Source of the DNA: Sphingobium sp. 15-1
GTDB taxonomy: Bacteria; Pseudomonadota; Alphaproteobacteria; Sphingomonadales; Sphingomonadaceae
Length of the DNA stretch: 64,000 nt
Reading direction: 5' to 3'
Assembly: GCF_013375535.1 (NCBI RefSeq)
Contig: NZ_JABXJG010000001.1
Span: 434,001 to 498,000, forward strand
In this document: in pieces, positions 44,983-53,740 of the stretch
How the letters are laid out: each line of letters starts with the position of its first letter
Numbering within the stretch: the stretch's first letter is position 1
Program-made: the position numbers and the translations under genes
The notes under the pieces: model-generated
What the model saw: only the letters and a program-made list of their open reading frames with translations
The model's database searches: none
What the model was told of the DNA's origin: nothing

Positions 44983-46089
44983 TTAGATCAAATCCAGATT
45001 CTTCAGATGCGTCCGCACCACATTGCGGGTGATGCCCAGCGCTTCGGCGGTCTTGATCTGATTCTCGCTGCACAGCCGGAAGGCTTCCGTCACCGTGAAG
45101 GCCACCAGCCGGTCCAGCAACTGATCATGCCCATTTTTCAACAGCCGGGCGATGAAGGGCCGCACCGCCTCCTCCAGCGATGCGGCGTCGCCGCCCGGTT
45201 CGCCTGCCTCGCCCAGATCGCCCAATCCCAGGTCGGCCGGCTGGATGCGGCCATCCTCGCAGATCAGCGTCGCGCGGTGGATCGCATTTTCCAACTCGCG
45301 AATATTGCCTGGCCAGCTATGCTGGAACAGCGCCTCCTCGGCGGCGGCGCTCAATTCCAGCCGGTTGGCGCCTGCTTTCGAACCGTAGATTTCCAGGAAA
45401 TGGCGCGCCAGCGGCAGGATGTCCGCCCGCCGCTCCCGCAAGGGTAGCAGGGGGATGGCCACGACTTGCAGCCGATAGAAAAGGTCGGACCGGAAACGCC
45501 CTTCCTGAACCGCCTGCTGCAATTCCACATTGGTCGCTGCGATGACCCGGACATTGAGCGGCACCGCTTTGCGCGATCCCAGCCGCACGACCTCCCGCTC
45601 CTGCAACACGCGCAGCAGCTTCACCTGCAAGGGTAGCGAGAGGTCGCCCAATTCGTCCAGGAACAGCGTCCCGCCATTGGCCGCCTCGAACCACCCAGGC
45701 CTTGCGACATTGGCGCCGGTGAAGGCGCCCTTTTCATAGCCGAACAGTTCGCCCTCGATCAGCGACTCGGAAAAGGCGCCGCAATTGACCGCGACGAAGG
45801 GCGTGTGCGCCCGGTTGCTGAGGCTGTGGACATAGCGCGCCACCAATTCCTTGCCGGTGCCCGTCTCGCCCATGATCAGCACATTGGCGTCGCTGGGCGC
45901 CACCCGCTCGATCAGCGGCAGCAGCGCGCGCGAGCGGGGATCGTTGAAGATGAGCGCGCGGGCGCGGGGGCCCACGGCATGATGCTGGTCGCAATCATAG
46001 GCCAGCAGGGGGCGGCCGTCGTCGTTCGTCGCAGACACCAAGCCGACTTCGGCCCGGTCCCCGGCGCGGCTGTGCGAACTGTTCCTCAT
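44983..46089 (-). CDS. Sigma-54-dependent activator, SfnR-like
   Basis: 368 aa. Short N-terminus without a recognisable receiver or GAF domain, then an AAA+ domain (about residues 45-285): Walker A MGETGTGKELVARYVH, sigma-54 contact loop GYEKGAFTGANVARPGWFEA, Walker B GGTLFLDELGDLSL, arginine-finger region RFRSDLFYRLQVVAIPL, and WPGNIRELENAIHRATL. C-terminal Fis-type HTH (TAEALGITRNVVRTHLKNLD). SfnR-type activators turn on dimethyl-sulfone and organosulfur genes under sulfate starvation. It lies in the centre of the island, whose promoters are of the sigma-54 type, so it is the obvious regulator. Confidence 0.92.
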   Translation of the reverse strand: MRNSSHSRAGDRAEVGLVSATNDDGRPLLAYDCDQHHAVGPRARALIFNDPRSRALLPLIERVAPSDANVLIMGETGTGKELVARYVHSLSNRAHTPFVAVNCGAFSESLIEGELFGYEKGAFTGANVARPGWFEAANGGTLFLDELGDLSLPLQVKLLRVLQEREVVRLGSRKAVPLNVRVIAATNVELQQAVQEGRFRSDLFYRLQVVAIPLLPLRERRADILPLARHFLEIYGSKAGANRLELSAAAEEALFQHSWPGNIRELENAIHRATLICEDGRIQPADLGLGDLGEAGEPGGDAASLEEAVRPFIARLLKNGHDQLLDRLVAFTVTEAFRLCSENQIKTAEALGITRNVVRTHLKNLDLI

Positions 46090-46187
46090 AGCGTCTCCAT
46101 CTCTGGCGCCGGAACGATAGCAGCTAATTGTCTTCTGATTCAGTAGAAAATAAACTTCAGGGACTAGCTGAGCTTTCAGCGCGACGG

Positions 46188-47222
46188 TCAGAGGGGCGGC
46201 GTCAGTTCCGCGCGGCGCTCCATCACGGCGCGCAACGGCGCCGCGCAGACCCAGCCGTCAATATCCACCGGCGTCTCCAGAAAACCGTGCAGCCAGAGGA
46301 AATGGGCCTGGATCTTCAGCATCTCGACCCGCTCGTCCGACAGGTCTGGGTGGAGAGCGCGATGGAAATTGTTGCGGTAGGCCGCCTCGACGCCCTCAAT
46401 GCCGGACAGCGTCTCCTGCGCGATGATGGCGGTCAGTTCGGGCGGATTGCCCGCCGCCCAGTCGGCCGCGCGCAGGCTCTGTTCCAGGAAGCGTTCGACC
46501 AGATCGGGATGATGGTCGATCATATGCTGGTGGACGACGATGGGGCGCGGCGTGCCGTTGTTCACGCGGGCGAGGCGGCTGGGATAGGCGTCGAGATCGA
46601 TGCTGACTTCCAGCCCAAGCCGCTGCGCCGCCTCGGCGCCCGCGGATCCCTTCACATAGACCGCGTCCACCCGCCCGGCGGCCAGCCATTCCAGGCCCAG
46701 CCAGAGCCGGCGCATCCCCTCCACGCTCGCCTGTTCGACGGGCGGGGCGGGGATTTCGATCAATTGCACATCTTCCAATGTCAGTCCGGCCAGCGCCAGC
46801 GCGCTCTTGATGCCGTGCAGCGCCATGCCGCGCGCGATGCTCTCGCCATGGGTCCGGGCATAGCCGGGCAGGGCGAAGCGCAGTCCCTTGAGGTCGCCCG
46901 GGGCCATGATGCCGACATCGCGCCGGACCATGATCGCCTGCCGCTCGTCGATCCAGGTGAGGCCGATCACCCGCGTCGGCGCGCCCAGCGCCCGCGCCGC
47001 CAGCGCCTGAATATTGCCGCCCTCGCGGAACAGATGCCGCGCCTGGTTGTCGGGATCGTCCGCGACCAGGTTCAGCCCCAGTTCCTGAACCCGTTTGACG
47101 ACAATGCCGTCCTGCCCGAAGGCTTCCGCCATCCAGCCCTTGGCGCACGCCACGCCGGATGCCGCCGGGACCGGGCAGCGCGTCACCCAGACGCTGTCCG
47201 GACGCGCGACGCTGTTTGCCAT
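46188..47222 (-). CDS. DszB-like protein (paralogue 3, catalytic His missing)
   Basis: 344 aa from ATG 47222, with GGAGA seven bases upstream; earlier ATG at 47228 is too close to that site. Cys16 in VWVTRCPVPAASG and Arg66 in FREGGNIQALAARA are kept, but the residue 10 before the Arg, His in the two paralogues and in DszB, is Asp56 (NLVADDPDNQ). So it may have a different reaction or bind substrate only. No signal peptide. It has its own sigma-54 promoter and is divergent from the SsuA-like gene. Confidence 0.8.
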   Translation of the reverse strand: MANSVARPDSVWVTRCPVPAASGVACAKGWMAEAFGQDGIVVKRVQELGLNLVADDPDNQARHLFREGGNIQALAARALGAPTRVIGLTWIDERQAIMVRRDVGIMAPGDLKGLRFALPGYARTHGESIARGMALHGIKSALALAGLTLEDVQLIEIPAPPVEQASVEGMRRLWLGLEWLAAGRVDAVYVKGSAGAEAAQRLGLEVSIDLDAYPSRLARVNNGTPRPIVVHQHMIDHHPDLVERFLEQSLRAADWAAGNPPELTAIIAQETLSGIEGVEAAYRNNFHRALHPDLSDERVEMLKIQAHFLWLHGFLETPVDIDGWVCAAPLRAVMERRAELTPPL

Positions 47223-47275
47223 CTTCATTCTCCATTCGGGGACTGGCCCTGACACCACCACAGGATGCACACATC

Positions 47276-47290
47276 GCAAAGCTCGTGCCA
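47276..47290 (-). promoter_or_regulatory. Sigma-54 promoter of desulfinase paralogue 3
   Basis: Minus strand TGGCACGAGCTTTGC, exact TGGCAC-N5-TTGC. Predicted transcript start about 47264, leaving a 40-base leader. Confidence 0.9.
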
Positions 47291-47322
47291 GATGCGCCGT
47301 GCCGCGACGTGGATAGTTCCTG

Positions 47323-47335
47323 GCCGCAGCGGCCG
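47323..47335. promoter_or_regulatory. Inverted repeat between divergent sigma-54 promoters
   Basis: GGCCGC-A-GCGGCC, a perfect 6-bp inverted repeat between the two facing-away sigma-54 promoters. It is a candidate activator-binding site, but GC-rich palindromes are frequent by chance in this genome. Confidence 0.3.
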
Positions 47336-47434
47336 CTTCATTTCGCGCAATCCGGCCATCGTTTCTGCGGCAAAATCACCAGCCGGGGAGCCCTTGCGCC
47401 GGGCGAACCCACGCAGAGCCGCCGAAACGCCGGT

Positions 47435-47450
47435 TGGCACACGACATGCA
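47435..47450 (+). promoter_or_regulatory. Sigma-54 promoter of the ssu-like operon
   Basis: Plus strand TGGCACACGACATGCA: TGGCAC-N5-ATGCA, one change (A for T) in the -12. Transcript start predicted near 47461, 26 bases before the GTG of the SsuA-like gene. Confidence 0.8.
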
Positions 47451-47486
47451 TTGAATGCCGGCATAGCCATCAACGGAGCCTGCATA

Positions 47487-48593
47487 GTGGCCTATCAGAA
47501 CAGCGCGTCCTTCCTTATCCAAGTCCGCAAGCGGCTGACCGCCATCATGGCGCTGTTCGGCTGCGCCCTGCTGGCGGGCTGCGGCGGAGTCCAGGACGGC
47601 GGAGCGGTCAAGACCCTGACTATCGCGTCGATCGCCTATCCCTATCAGGGCAAGCAGGTGTTCAACGGCTTGAACGGCGTCGTCATCCAGCAGGGCTGGC
47701 TGAAGGAGCAACTGGCGAAGAAGGGGGTCGAGCTGGTCTTCACCCCCGTCTCGACCGCGGTGGGCGGGCCGCTCATCAACGAAGGCTTTTCCGGCAAGCG
47801 GATCGACTTCGCCTCCTATGGCGATTTCCCCGCCGCGATCGCCGTCGCTGGCGGCGTGCCGCTGAAGATCGTGGCGCCGGTGGGGCAGGGGCAGGACGTC
47901 TATATCGTCGCGCGTAAGGGGCTGGCGGCGAAAAGCCTGGCCGACCTCAAGGGCAAGCGGATCGCGCTCCATCGCGGACGGCCCTGGGAACTGCCCTTTT
48001 CCAAGCTGGTCGACAGCAGCGGCCTGAAGCTCGATGACTTCAAGATCGTCAACATCAACCCGTCGGCCACGCCCGCCGCGCTGGAATCCGGCAGCGTCGA
48101 CGCCGCCGTGCTGCTGTCCGACGGGCTGCTGGTCGAGCAGAAGGGTATTGGTCATGTGATCTGGTCGACCAGGGATGCGCCCGCCGACTGGAAGATGCGC
48201 GCCGAACTGTTCGGCCGGGCGGACTTTGTCGACGCGCATCCGGACCTGGCCCAATTGGTGGTGGATGCCTTTGTCCGCGCCGCCGCATGGTCCTCCGACG
48301 AAGCGAACAAGGCCGAAGTCATCCGCAAGGCCGCGCGCGGCGCCCTGCCGGAAGACATTGTGGCGAAGGATTATGCCAATAGCGGCATTCCGTGGCGGGA
48401 ACGCTTCTCGCCGGTCTTCAATCCGGCGGTGCTGGCGCATTACCGTTCGGTCGCGGATTATGCGCTGGAACGCGGCCTGATCCGCAAGAAGGTGGATGCC
48501 GACGCGCTGATCGACGAGCGTTTCGTGGACAAGGCGCTCAAGGATTTGAAGCTGGAGCAGTTCTGGGCGCATGACGGCAGGGGGCGGAGCTGA
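47487..48593 (+). CDS. SsuA/TauA-like sulfonate-binding lipoprotein
   Basis: 368 aa from GTG 47487, with CGGAG nine bases upstream; the longer frame upstream crosses the promoter. Lipoprotein signal with lipobox ALLAGC, so it is anchored on the periplasmic side. Solute-binding domain: KTLTIASIAYPYQGKQVFNG, DFASYGDFPAAIAVAGGVP, LADLKGKRIALHRGRPWELP, and SVDAAVLLSDGLL. Aliphatic sulfonates, taurine or related organosulfur compounds are the usual ligands. First gene of a seven-gene overlapping operon. Confidence 0.9.
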   Translation: MAYQNSASFLIQVRKRLTAIMALFGCALLAGCGGVQDGGAVKTLTIASIAYPYQGKQVFNGLNGVVIQQGWLKEQLAKKGVELVFTPVSTAVGGPLINEGFSGKRIDFASYGDFPAAIAVAGGVPLKIVAPVGQGQDVYIVARKGLAAKSLADLKGKRIALHRGRPWELPFSKLVDSSGLKLDDFKIVNINPSATPAALESGSVDAAVLLSDGLLVEQKGIGHVIWSTRDAPADWKMRAELFGRADFVDAHPDLAQLVVDAFVRAAAWSSDEANKAEVIRKAARGALPEDIVAKDYANSGIPWRERFSPVFNPAVLAHYRSVADYALERGLIRKKVDADALIDERFVDKALKDLKLEQFWAHDGRGRS

Positions 48594-49354
48594 TTGCTTT
48601 TCCCCAAGGCAAGGCCGTCGCAGCAGCCTGGGCCGCGCCGATCGCGCTGCTGGCGCTTTGGCAGGTCGCCTGCCTCAGCGGCCTGTTCCCGCCGCAAGTG
48701 CTGGTGCCGCCCAGCGTCGTCGCCCAGGCGCTGGCCGACATGGCTGCATCCGGCGAGTTGCAGCGGCATGTCGGGGACAGCCTCACCCGGTTGCTGGTCG
48801 GCTTCGCCATCGGCGCGGTCGCGGGCATGGTCTTCGGCGCGGCGCTGGCCTTGTCGCGGCTGGTCGAAGCCGTCCTGTCGCCGCTTTTCCTGACGCTCTG
48901 GCAGGTGCCTGTCATCGCCTTCGTGCCGCTGATGGTCATGTTCCTGGGGATCGATGAGCCCTTCAAGATCGCGGTCGTCGCCATCGCCGCCTTCTTCCCG
49001 ATGGCGCTCGCCACCTTCGATGGCATCAGGGGCGTGCCGCGCAACTGGTTCGACGTCGCGAAAGTCTATCGCCTGAGCCTGCTCCAGTTGATCCGCCGCA
49101 TCCTGCTGCCCGCCACGGTGCCCGCCGTGCTCACCGGCCTGCGGATTTCCCTGACCCGCGCCTGGGTCGTGCTGGTGGCGGCAGAGCTGCTCGCGGCCGA
49201 CAGCGGCATCGGCCAGATGATGGAGATGGGACGGCAACTCTTCCAGATCGACGTCGTGCTGGCCGGGGTGGTCGTCAGCGGCCTCATCGGCTTTCTGCTC
49301 GATCGCGGAGCCCGCTGGGTCGAAAACCGCGCCACCCGCTGGAGGACGGCATGA
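48590..49354 (+). CDS. SsuC-like permease 1 (probable CTG start)
   Basis: 254 aa if it starts at CTG 48590. No ATG, GTG or TTG exists in frame between the previous in-frame stop (48572) and a GTG at 48698, and starting at 48698 would delete the first TM (AAPIALLALWQVACLSGLFP). CTG at 48590 overlaps the SsuA-like stop as CTGA, the same geometry as the ATGA joins in the rest of this operon, and AGGGGG lies just upstream. The remainder is a standard BPD permease with the EAA loop (GIRGVPRNWFDVAKVYRLSL). It forms the membrane channel of the sulfonate importer. Confidence 0.8.
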   Translation: MIAFPQGKAVAAAWAAPIALLALWQVACLSGLFPPQVLVPPSVVAQALADMAASGELQRHVGDSLTRLLVGFAIGAVAGMVFGAALALSRLVEAVLSPLFLTLWQVPVIAFVPLMVMFLGIDEPFKIAVVAIAAFFPMALATFDGIRGVPRNWFDVAKVYRLSLLQLIRRILLPATVPAVLTGLRISLTRAWVVLVAAELLAADSGIGQMMEMGRQLFQIDVVLAGVVVSGLIGFLLDRGARWVENRATRWRTA

Positions 49355-50121
49355 AGGATCAACTCGCCCGCTGGCCCGTCCGGCTCGTTATCGGCCTGTT
49401 CGCGCCGCTGCTCCTCATCCTCCTGTGGCAGTGGCAGGCGAGCGCCCATGCCGTGACCTTCGCGCCGCCCGCCGCCGTCGCCTCCGCGCTGGCCGAACTG
49501 CTGCGCAGCGGCGACCTGCTGCGCGACACGCTGGCCACGCTGCGACGCGCCTTCACCGGCCTTGCCATTGGCGCGCCGCTGGGCGTGGCGGCGGGGATTG
49601 CGATGGGCATATGGAAGCCGGTCGACCGGCTGCTGGGGCCGCTGCTTCACGCGCTGCGGCAGGTGCCGATGATCGGCTGGCTGCCGCTGATCGGCCTCTG
49701 GTTCGGGGTGGGTGAGGGGACGGAGCTGATCGTCGTCAGTATGTCGGCCTTCTTCCCCTCCATGCTCAACAGCCATGCCGGGGTCGCGCAGGTCGAGCGC
49801 CGCTATCTGGAGGTCGGCGGTATCTACCGCTTCACCACGCTCCAGCGCATCCGCTTCATCCTGCTGCCTGCCGCCATGCCGCTGGTGCTGACCGGCATCA
49901 CCCAGGCGCTGGCCTTTGCCTGGATTTCCACCATCGGCACCGAATTGCTGACGGGCGCGGGATCGGGCCTGGGCGTCGCGATGCAGACCGCCCAGGTCCA
50001 GCAACGGCTCGACATCATGTTGGTGGTGATCGGCGTGACCGCCGCACTCGGCTTCCTCATCAACCAGTTGTTCCGCCGCCTGCGCCAGTCCCTGCTGCGC
50101 TGGCAACCCGCTCAATCATGA
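49351..50121 (+). CDS. SsuC-like permease 2
   Basis: 256 aa, ATG overlapping the first permease stop (ATGA). Six TM segments; EAA loop AGVAQVERRYLEVGGIYRFT; VPMIGWLPLIGLWFGVGEGT is typical of TauC/SsuC. SsuABC of E. coli uses one permease gene as homodimer; two different ones here suggest a heterodimeric channel. Confidence 0.92.
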   Translation: MKDQLARWPVRLVIGLFAPLLLILLWQWQASAHAVTFAPPAAVASALAELLRSGDLLRDTLATLRRAFTGLAIGAPLGVAAGIAMGIWKPVDRLLGPLLHALRQVPMIGWLPLIGLWFGVGEGTELIVVSMSAFFPSMLNSHAGVAQVERRYLEVGGIYRFTTLQRIRFILLPAAMPLVLTGITQALAFAWISTIGTELLTGAGSGLGVAMQTAQVQQRLDIMLVVIGVTAALGFLINQLFRRLRQSLLRWQPAQS

Positions 50122-50135
50122 TCCGGAGAAACGGC

Positions 50136-50990
50136 ATGAACCCCCATCCCCATGCCCGCGAAGACCTTGCCCAAGCCGCCGCCAGCCGGGGCGCGCTGAC
50201 CGTCAGCGGTCTCGACAAGAGCTTCGACATCGGCGGCAAGCCGCGCAAGATATTGGACGGCATCAACCTGAATGTCCGCCCCGGCGAGTTCGTCAGCATC
50301 GTCGGCGCGTCGGGCTGCGGCAAGTCGACGCTGCTGCGCCTGATCGCGGGCCTCGACACCGATTATAGCGGCGAACTGCGGCTGGACGGCGACCGGATCG
50401 CCACCACCAGCCTAGACCGGGGCATCGTGTTCCAGGATCACCGGCTGTTCCCCTGGATGACGCTGGAGCAGAATGTCGAACTGGCGCTGCTCAACACGGA
50501 TACGCCGAAGTCGCGCCGGGCACAGATCGTGGCCGATCATATCGCGCTGGTGAACCTGAAAGGTTTCGAAAAAGCCTATCCCCACCAGCTTTCCGGCGGC
50601 ATGGCGCAGCGCGCCGCCATCGCCCGCGCTCTGGTGACGGAGCCCAAGCTGCTGCTGCTGGATGAGCCCCTGGGCGCGCTCGATGCGCTCACTCGCGTCC
50701 ATGTGCAGAGCGAACTCCAGCGTATCTGGATGGCGCAGCGGTCGACCATGGTGATGGTGACGCATGATGTGGAAGAGGCGCTGTACCTGGGCGACCGGGT
50801 GATCGTGATGTCGCCCAATCCCGGCCGCATCCGCCGCATCGTGGAGGTTGACCTGCCCCATCCCCGCGACCGTCGCGCCCCGCTGCTGCATCGGTTGAAG
50901 GACGAGATATTGGCCGAACTCACCTCAGGCGCGGACGCCGCCAAAAGCGCCGACAATCTCGTCCATCTGCCCAGCCGGGAGGCGCGCTGA
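50136..50990 (+). CDS. SsuB-like ABC importer ATPase
   Basis: 284 aa from ATG 50136, with CCGGAG eight bases upstream; an ATG at 50118 overlaps the permease stop and is the alternative. Walker A GASGCGKST, Q-loop IVFQDHRLFPWMTL, signature LSGGMAQRAAIARAL, Walker B LLLLDEPLGALD, switch His in VTHDVEEALYL. Typical of nitrate/sulfonate/taurine importers. Confidence 0.94.
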   Translation: MNPHPHAREDLAQAAASRGALTVSGLDKSFDIGGKPRKILDGINLNVRPGEFVSIVGASGCGKSTLLRLIAGLDTDYSGELRLDGDRIATTSLDRGIVFQDHRLFPWMTLEQNVELALLNTDTPKSRRAQIVADHIALVNLKGFEKAYPHQLSGGMAQRAAIARALVTEPKLLLLDEPLGALDALTRVHVQSELQRIWMAQRSTMVMVTHDVEEALYLGDRVIVMSPNPGRIRRIVEVDLPHPRDRRAPLLHRLKDEILAELTSGADAAKSADNLVHLPSREAR

Positions 50991-51598
50991 TGAGCCGCGC
51001 CGCCGATCATCCCATCGATCCGCTCTTCACCGATCGCTGGTCGCCGCGCAGCTTCACCGGAGAAGCGGTGCCGGATGCCGTGCTGCGCAGCGCTTTCGAA
51101 GCGGCTCGCTGGGCGCCCTCCGCGATGAACGCGCAGCCCTGGCGTTTCCTCGTCACGCAACCGGGCGATCAATGGTGGGATGCCTATCTCGCTTTTCTGA
51201 TGCCGCGCAACCGGCTCTGGGCGGCGAAGGCGTCGGCGCTGGTGCTGATCCTGTCGGCGCGGGAACTGGAACGACGCGGCGAATGGGTCGCCAATGGCTC
51301 GCACAGTTTCGACGCAGGTGCGGCCTGGGCCAATTTCGCGCATCAGGCGCTGCTGCTGGGATGGCATACCCATGGCATTGGCGGCTTCGACCGGGAAGCG
51401 GCGCGGCAAGGGCTGAACATCCCGCAGGATTTCGCCATCGAAGCCGTCATCGCGCTCGGCCGCAAGGGCGATCTGGCAGGGCTGGACCCCGAATTCCATG
51501 GCGCCGAAGCCCCCAATGGCCGCCGCCCGCTCGATGAAACCGTCTTTGCCGGAACGCTCGAACAGCCGGCCTTTGTCAAGGAAAAGGACGTCGCATGA
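50990..51598 (+). CDS. Nitroreductase-family flavoprotein
   Basis: 202 aa. FMN-binding pattern at the N-terminus (FTDRWSPRSFTGEAVPDAVL), ARWAPSAMNAQPWRFLV, and a C-terminal LGRKGDLAGLDPEF segment. The start overlaps the ATPase stop (TGATG). As no SsuE-type flavin reductase gene is visible, this enzyme may supply reduced flavin to the two downstream monooxygenases, or reduce an intermediate; inferred from position only. Confidence 0.88.
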   Translation: MSRAADHPIDPLFTDRWSPRSFTGEAVPDAVLRSAFEAARWAPSAMNAQPWRFLVTQPGDQWWDAYLAFLMPRNRLWAAKASALVLILSARELERRGEWVANGSHSFDAGAAWANFAHQALLLGWHTHGIGGFDREAARQGLNIPQDFAIEAVIALGRKGDLAGLDPEFHGAEAPNGRRPLDETVFAGTLEQPAFVKEKDVA

Positions 51599-52551
51599 CG
51601 CTCAACATCCACTGGCGGCTCGATCCCGCCGCTGATCCGCAACGCTCGGAGCCGGGCGCATGGCGGCCCCTGCCTGCGCTGGCGCGGGACCGCCGAACGA
51701 GTACGCAGAACCGCTTCGACTATTATGTCCAGGTCGCGCAGGCCGCCGCGCAGACGGCCTTTGACGGGCTGTTCGTGCGTCACCGCATCGCCGCCGATGA
51801 AAGCCGCATCATCGCCGCCATCGTCGCCCGCGCCGCGCCGCGTCTGAATGTCGTGCCCGAATTTCCCGCTTCGGTCGGATCGGCGGTCTATGCCGCCAAG
51901 CAGGCGACGACCTTCCAGCGCGCAACGCATGGCCGCCTCGGCTGGGTGATCGCGCCCGATGCCGATCCGGCCAGCCGCCGGGCCGAAGCCGATTTCGTGG
52001 AGGATGGCCATCTTCCGCAAAGGCTGGAGGAATTTCTGACCGTGGCGCGCGGCGTGCACGAACATCGCCCGTTCAGCTATAAGGGCGCTCATTTCGAGGT
52101 CGAGAATGGCGGTTTCGAAGCGCCGCTCAACCGGGTGCCCTTTCCGCGCATCTACTTGCAAGGCGAGGGGGAGGAGGCGCTGGCGCTTTCTGCCCGTCAT
52201 GCCGACGTCCATCTGTTCCAGCCCGCCACCGCAGATGCGCTGGCCAATGATATTGCCCGGCTGAATGCGCTGGCGGAAGGCCGCCATGTCGAGGCCGGGC
52301 TGATCCAGCCGCTGCTGGTGCGCGAGGACCGGGAAAGTGCAGAGCGCGACGCGCAACGCCTGCCGCTCGCTCCGGGCACGCTGATCGCCAGCTATGACGA
52401 AGCTGCCGAGCGGCTTGCGGGCTTTGCAGCATCCGGGATCACGCAACTGGTGCTGGAGGCAGTTCCCTCGCTGGAGGAAGCCTATCGCATTGGTCAGCAT
52501 CTTCTGCCTCGCCTGCGCGCCCTCACCGGCGTCGCGCAACAGGCCGCCTGA
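51595..52551 (+). CDS. Short LLM-class (SsuD-like) flavoprotein, degenerate
   Basis: 318 aa, about 65 residues shorter than SsuD. ATG overlaps the nitroreductase stop. Similar in layout to the next gene (LNIHWRLDP vs SIDFYWRLPT at the start, LEEAYRIGQHLLPRL vs LEEAYRVGEEVLPLL at the end). But the GGGG-rich loop and the DDRYGRTSEF helix of SsuD are replaced (APDADPASRRAEADF, LPQRLEEFL). It may be a partner subunit, a divergent monooxygenase, or a regulator. Confidence 0.82.
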   Translation: MTLNIHWRLDPAADPQRSEPGAWRPLPALARDRRTSTQNRFDYYVQVAQAAAQTAFDGLFVRHRIAADESRIIAAIVARAAPRLNVVPEFPASVGSAVYAAKQATTFQRATHGRLGWVIAPDADPASRRAEADFVEDGHLPQRLEEFLTVARGVHEHRPFSYKGAHFEVENGGFEAPLNRVPFPRIYLQGEGEEALALSARHADVHLFQPATADALANDIARLNALAEGRHVEAGLIQPLLVREDRESAERDAQRLPLAPGTLIASYDEAAERLAGFAASGITQLVLEAVPSLEEAYRIGQHLLPRLRALTGVAQQAA

Positions 52552-52564
52552 GGAGACCATCCCC

Positions 52565-53722
52565 ATGTCCATCGACTTTTACTGGCGCCTGCCGACCCAT
52601 GGCTGTCACAACAGCATCCAGACCAGCGGCTATGAGCGCGGCGACTGGTCGCCCCTCAAGCCCGGCAATATCGCCCCCGGCTTGGACCGCGACGGAGGCG
52701 CCGACGATTTCACCTATATCGACCATCTGGCGGCCATCGCGCAGGCGGCCGAGAGTGTCGGCTTTCAGGGCGGGTTGATCCCGTCCTTCCCCAATACCGA
52801 CGATCCGTGGGTCATCTCCTCGCTGCTGGCGCGGGAGACGAAAAGCTTCCGCTTCATGATCGCCTTCCAGCCCGGCTTCGGCAATCCGGTCCACACGGCG
52901 CGCATGGCCGCCAGCCTGCAACGGGCGACTGGCGGGCGGCTGCTGTTCAACATCATCACCGGCGGCGGCGGCCCGGCCCAGCTCTGGTGGGGCGACAGCT
53001 TCGCCCATGATGACCGTTATGGACGCACCAGCGAATTTCTCGACATTTTCAAGGGCGTCTGGGAGTCCTCCGACTTCTCCTATGACGGGCGTTTCTACCA
53101 GTTGCGCGATGGCGGGCTGGCGCCGGTCATTCAGGGTGAGGAATTTCCGGAAATCTGGTTCTCCGGATCGTCCGACGCGGCGCTCCAGACCGCGGCGCGC
53201 CATGCGGACTATTATCTCTCCTGGCTGGAGCCGTTCGACCAGCTTGGCGACAAGTTCGCCCGCGTCAAGGAACGCACGGCGGCACTGGGCGGAGAGCAGA
53301 AATGCGCGGTGCGCGTCGATCTGGTCGCCCGCGCCACCGAGGAGGAAGCCTGGGCCGACATCGCCAAGGGCTTCGACAATGTGAGCGAGGAAACCCGCCA
53401 GCGCTGGCGCGGCCAAGCGACGGACTCCGTGGGCGCTGCCCGGCAGGCCGCGCTCCGCCCGACCGATGCGCGGCGCTATGACGAACTGATCGTCGCGCCC
53501 AATCTCTGGGGCGGCTTCAATCTGCTGCGCGGCGGTCCTGCGCTGGGGATCGTCGGCAGCTATGAGCAATGCGCGGCCCGTCTGGACGAGCTGATCGCGC
53601 GGGGAACCGACGCCTTCATCCTGGCGGGCACGCCGCATCTGGAGGAAGCCTATCGCGTGGGCGAGGAAGTGCTGCCGCTGCTCGGCCGCCAGGCTCCGGC
53701 CTTGCTGGCCGCTGCGGAATAG
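52565..53722 (+). CDS. SsuD-like FMNH2-dependent alkanesulfonate monooxygenase
   Basis: 385 aa from ATG 52565, with GAGGAG ten bases upstream. LLM-class TIM barrel: IDFYWRLPTHGCHNSIQTSG at the start, ARMAASLQRATGGRLLFNII then TGGGGPAQLWWGD, DDRYGRTSEFLDIFKGVWES, YLSWLEPFDQL and C-terminal IVGSYEQCAARLDELIARGT. SsuD cleaves alkanesulfonates to aldehyde and sulfite. Last gene of the ssu-like operon; a strong bidirectional terminator follows. Confidence 0.93.
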   Translation: MSIDFYWRLPTHGCHNSIQTSGYERGDWSPLKPGNIAPGLDRDGGADDFTYIDHLAAIAQAAESVGFQGGLIPSFPNTDDPWVISSLLARETKSFRFMIAFQPGFGNPVHTARMAASLQRATGGRLLFNIITGGGGPAQLWWGDSFAHDDRYGRTSEFLDIFKGVWESSDFSYDGRFYQLRDGGLAPVIQGEEFPEIWFSGSSDAALQTAARHADYYLSWLEPFDQLGDKFARVKERTAALGGEQKCAVRVDLVARATEEEAWADIAKGFDNVSEETRQRWRGQATDSVGAARQAALRPTDARRYDELIVAPNLWGGFNLLRGGPALGIVGSYEQCAARLDELIARGTDAFILAGTPHLEEAYRVGEEVLPLLGRQAPALLAAAE

Positions 53723-53740
53723 CTGCCAAATAGCGACATC

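Noticed and set aside
39991..47222. Desulfinase paralogues read as ABC transporter solute-binding proteins
   Set aside because: The fold is shared, but none has a signal peptide and each has the RCPVP Cys and GGN Arg of DszB.
44685..47355. Shared octamer CAATCCGG at 44685 and 47348 as an activator site
   Set aside because: It is short, not at a constant distance from the promoters and absent near the TonB-receptor promoter; chance is likely.
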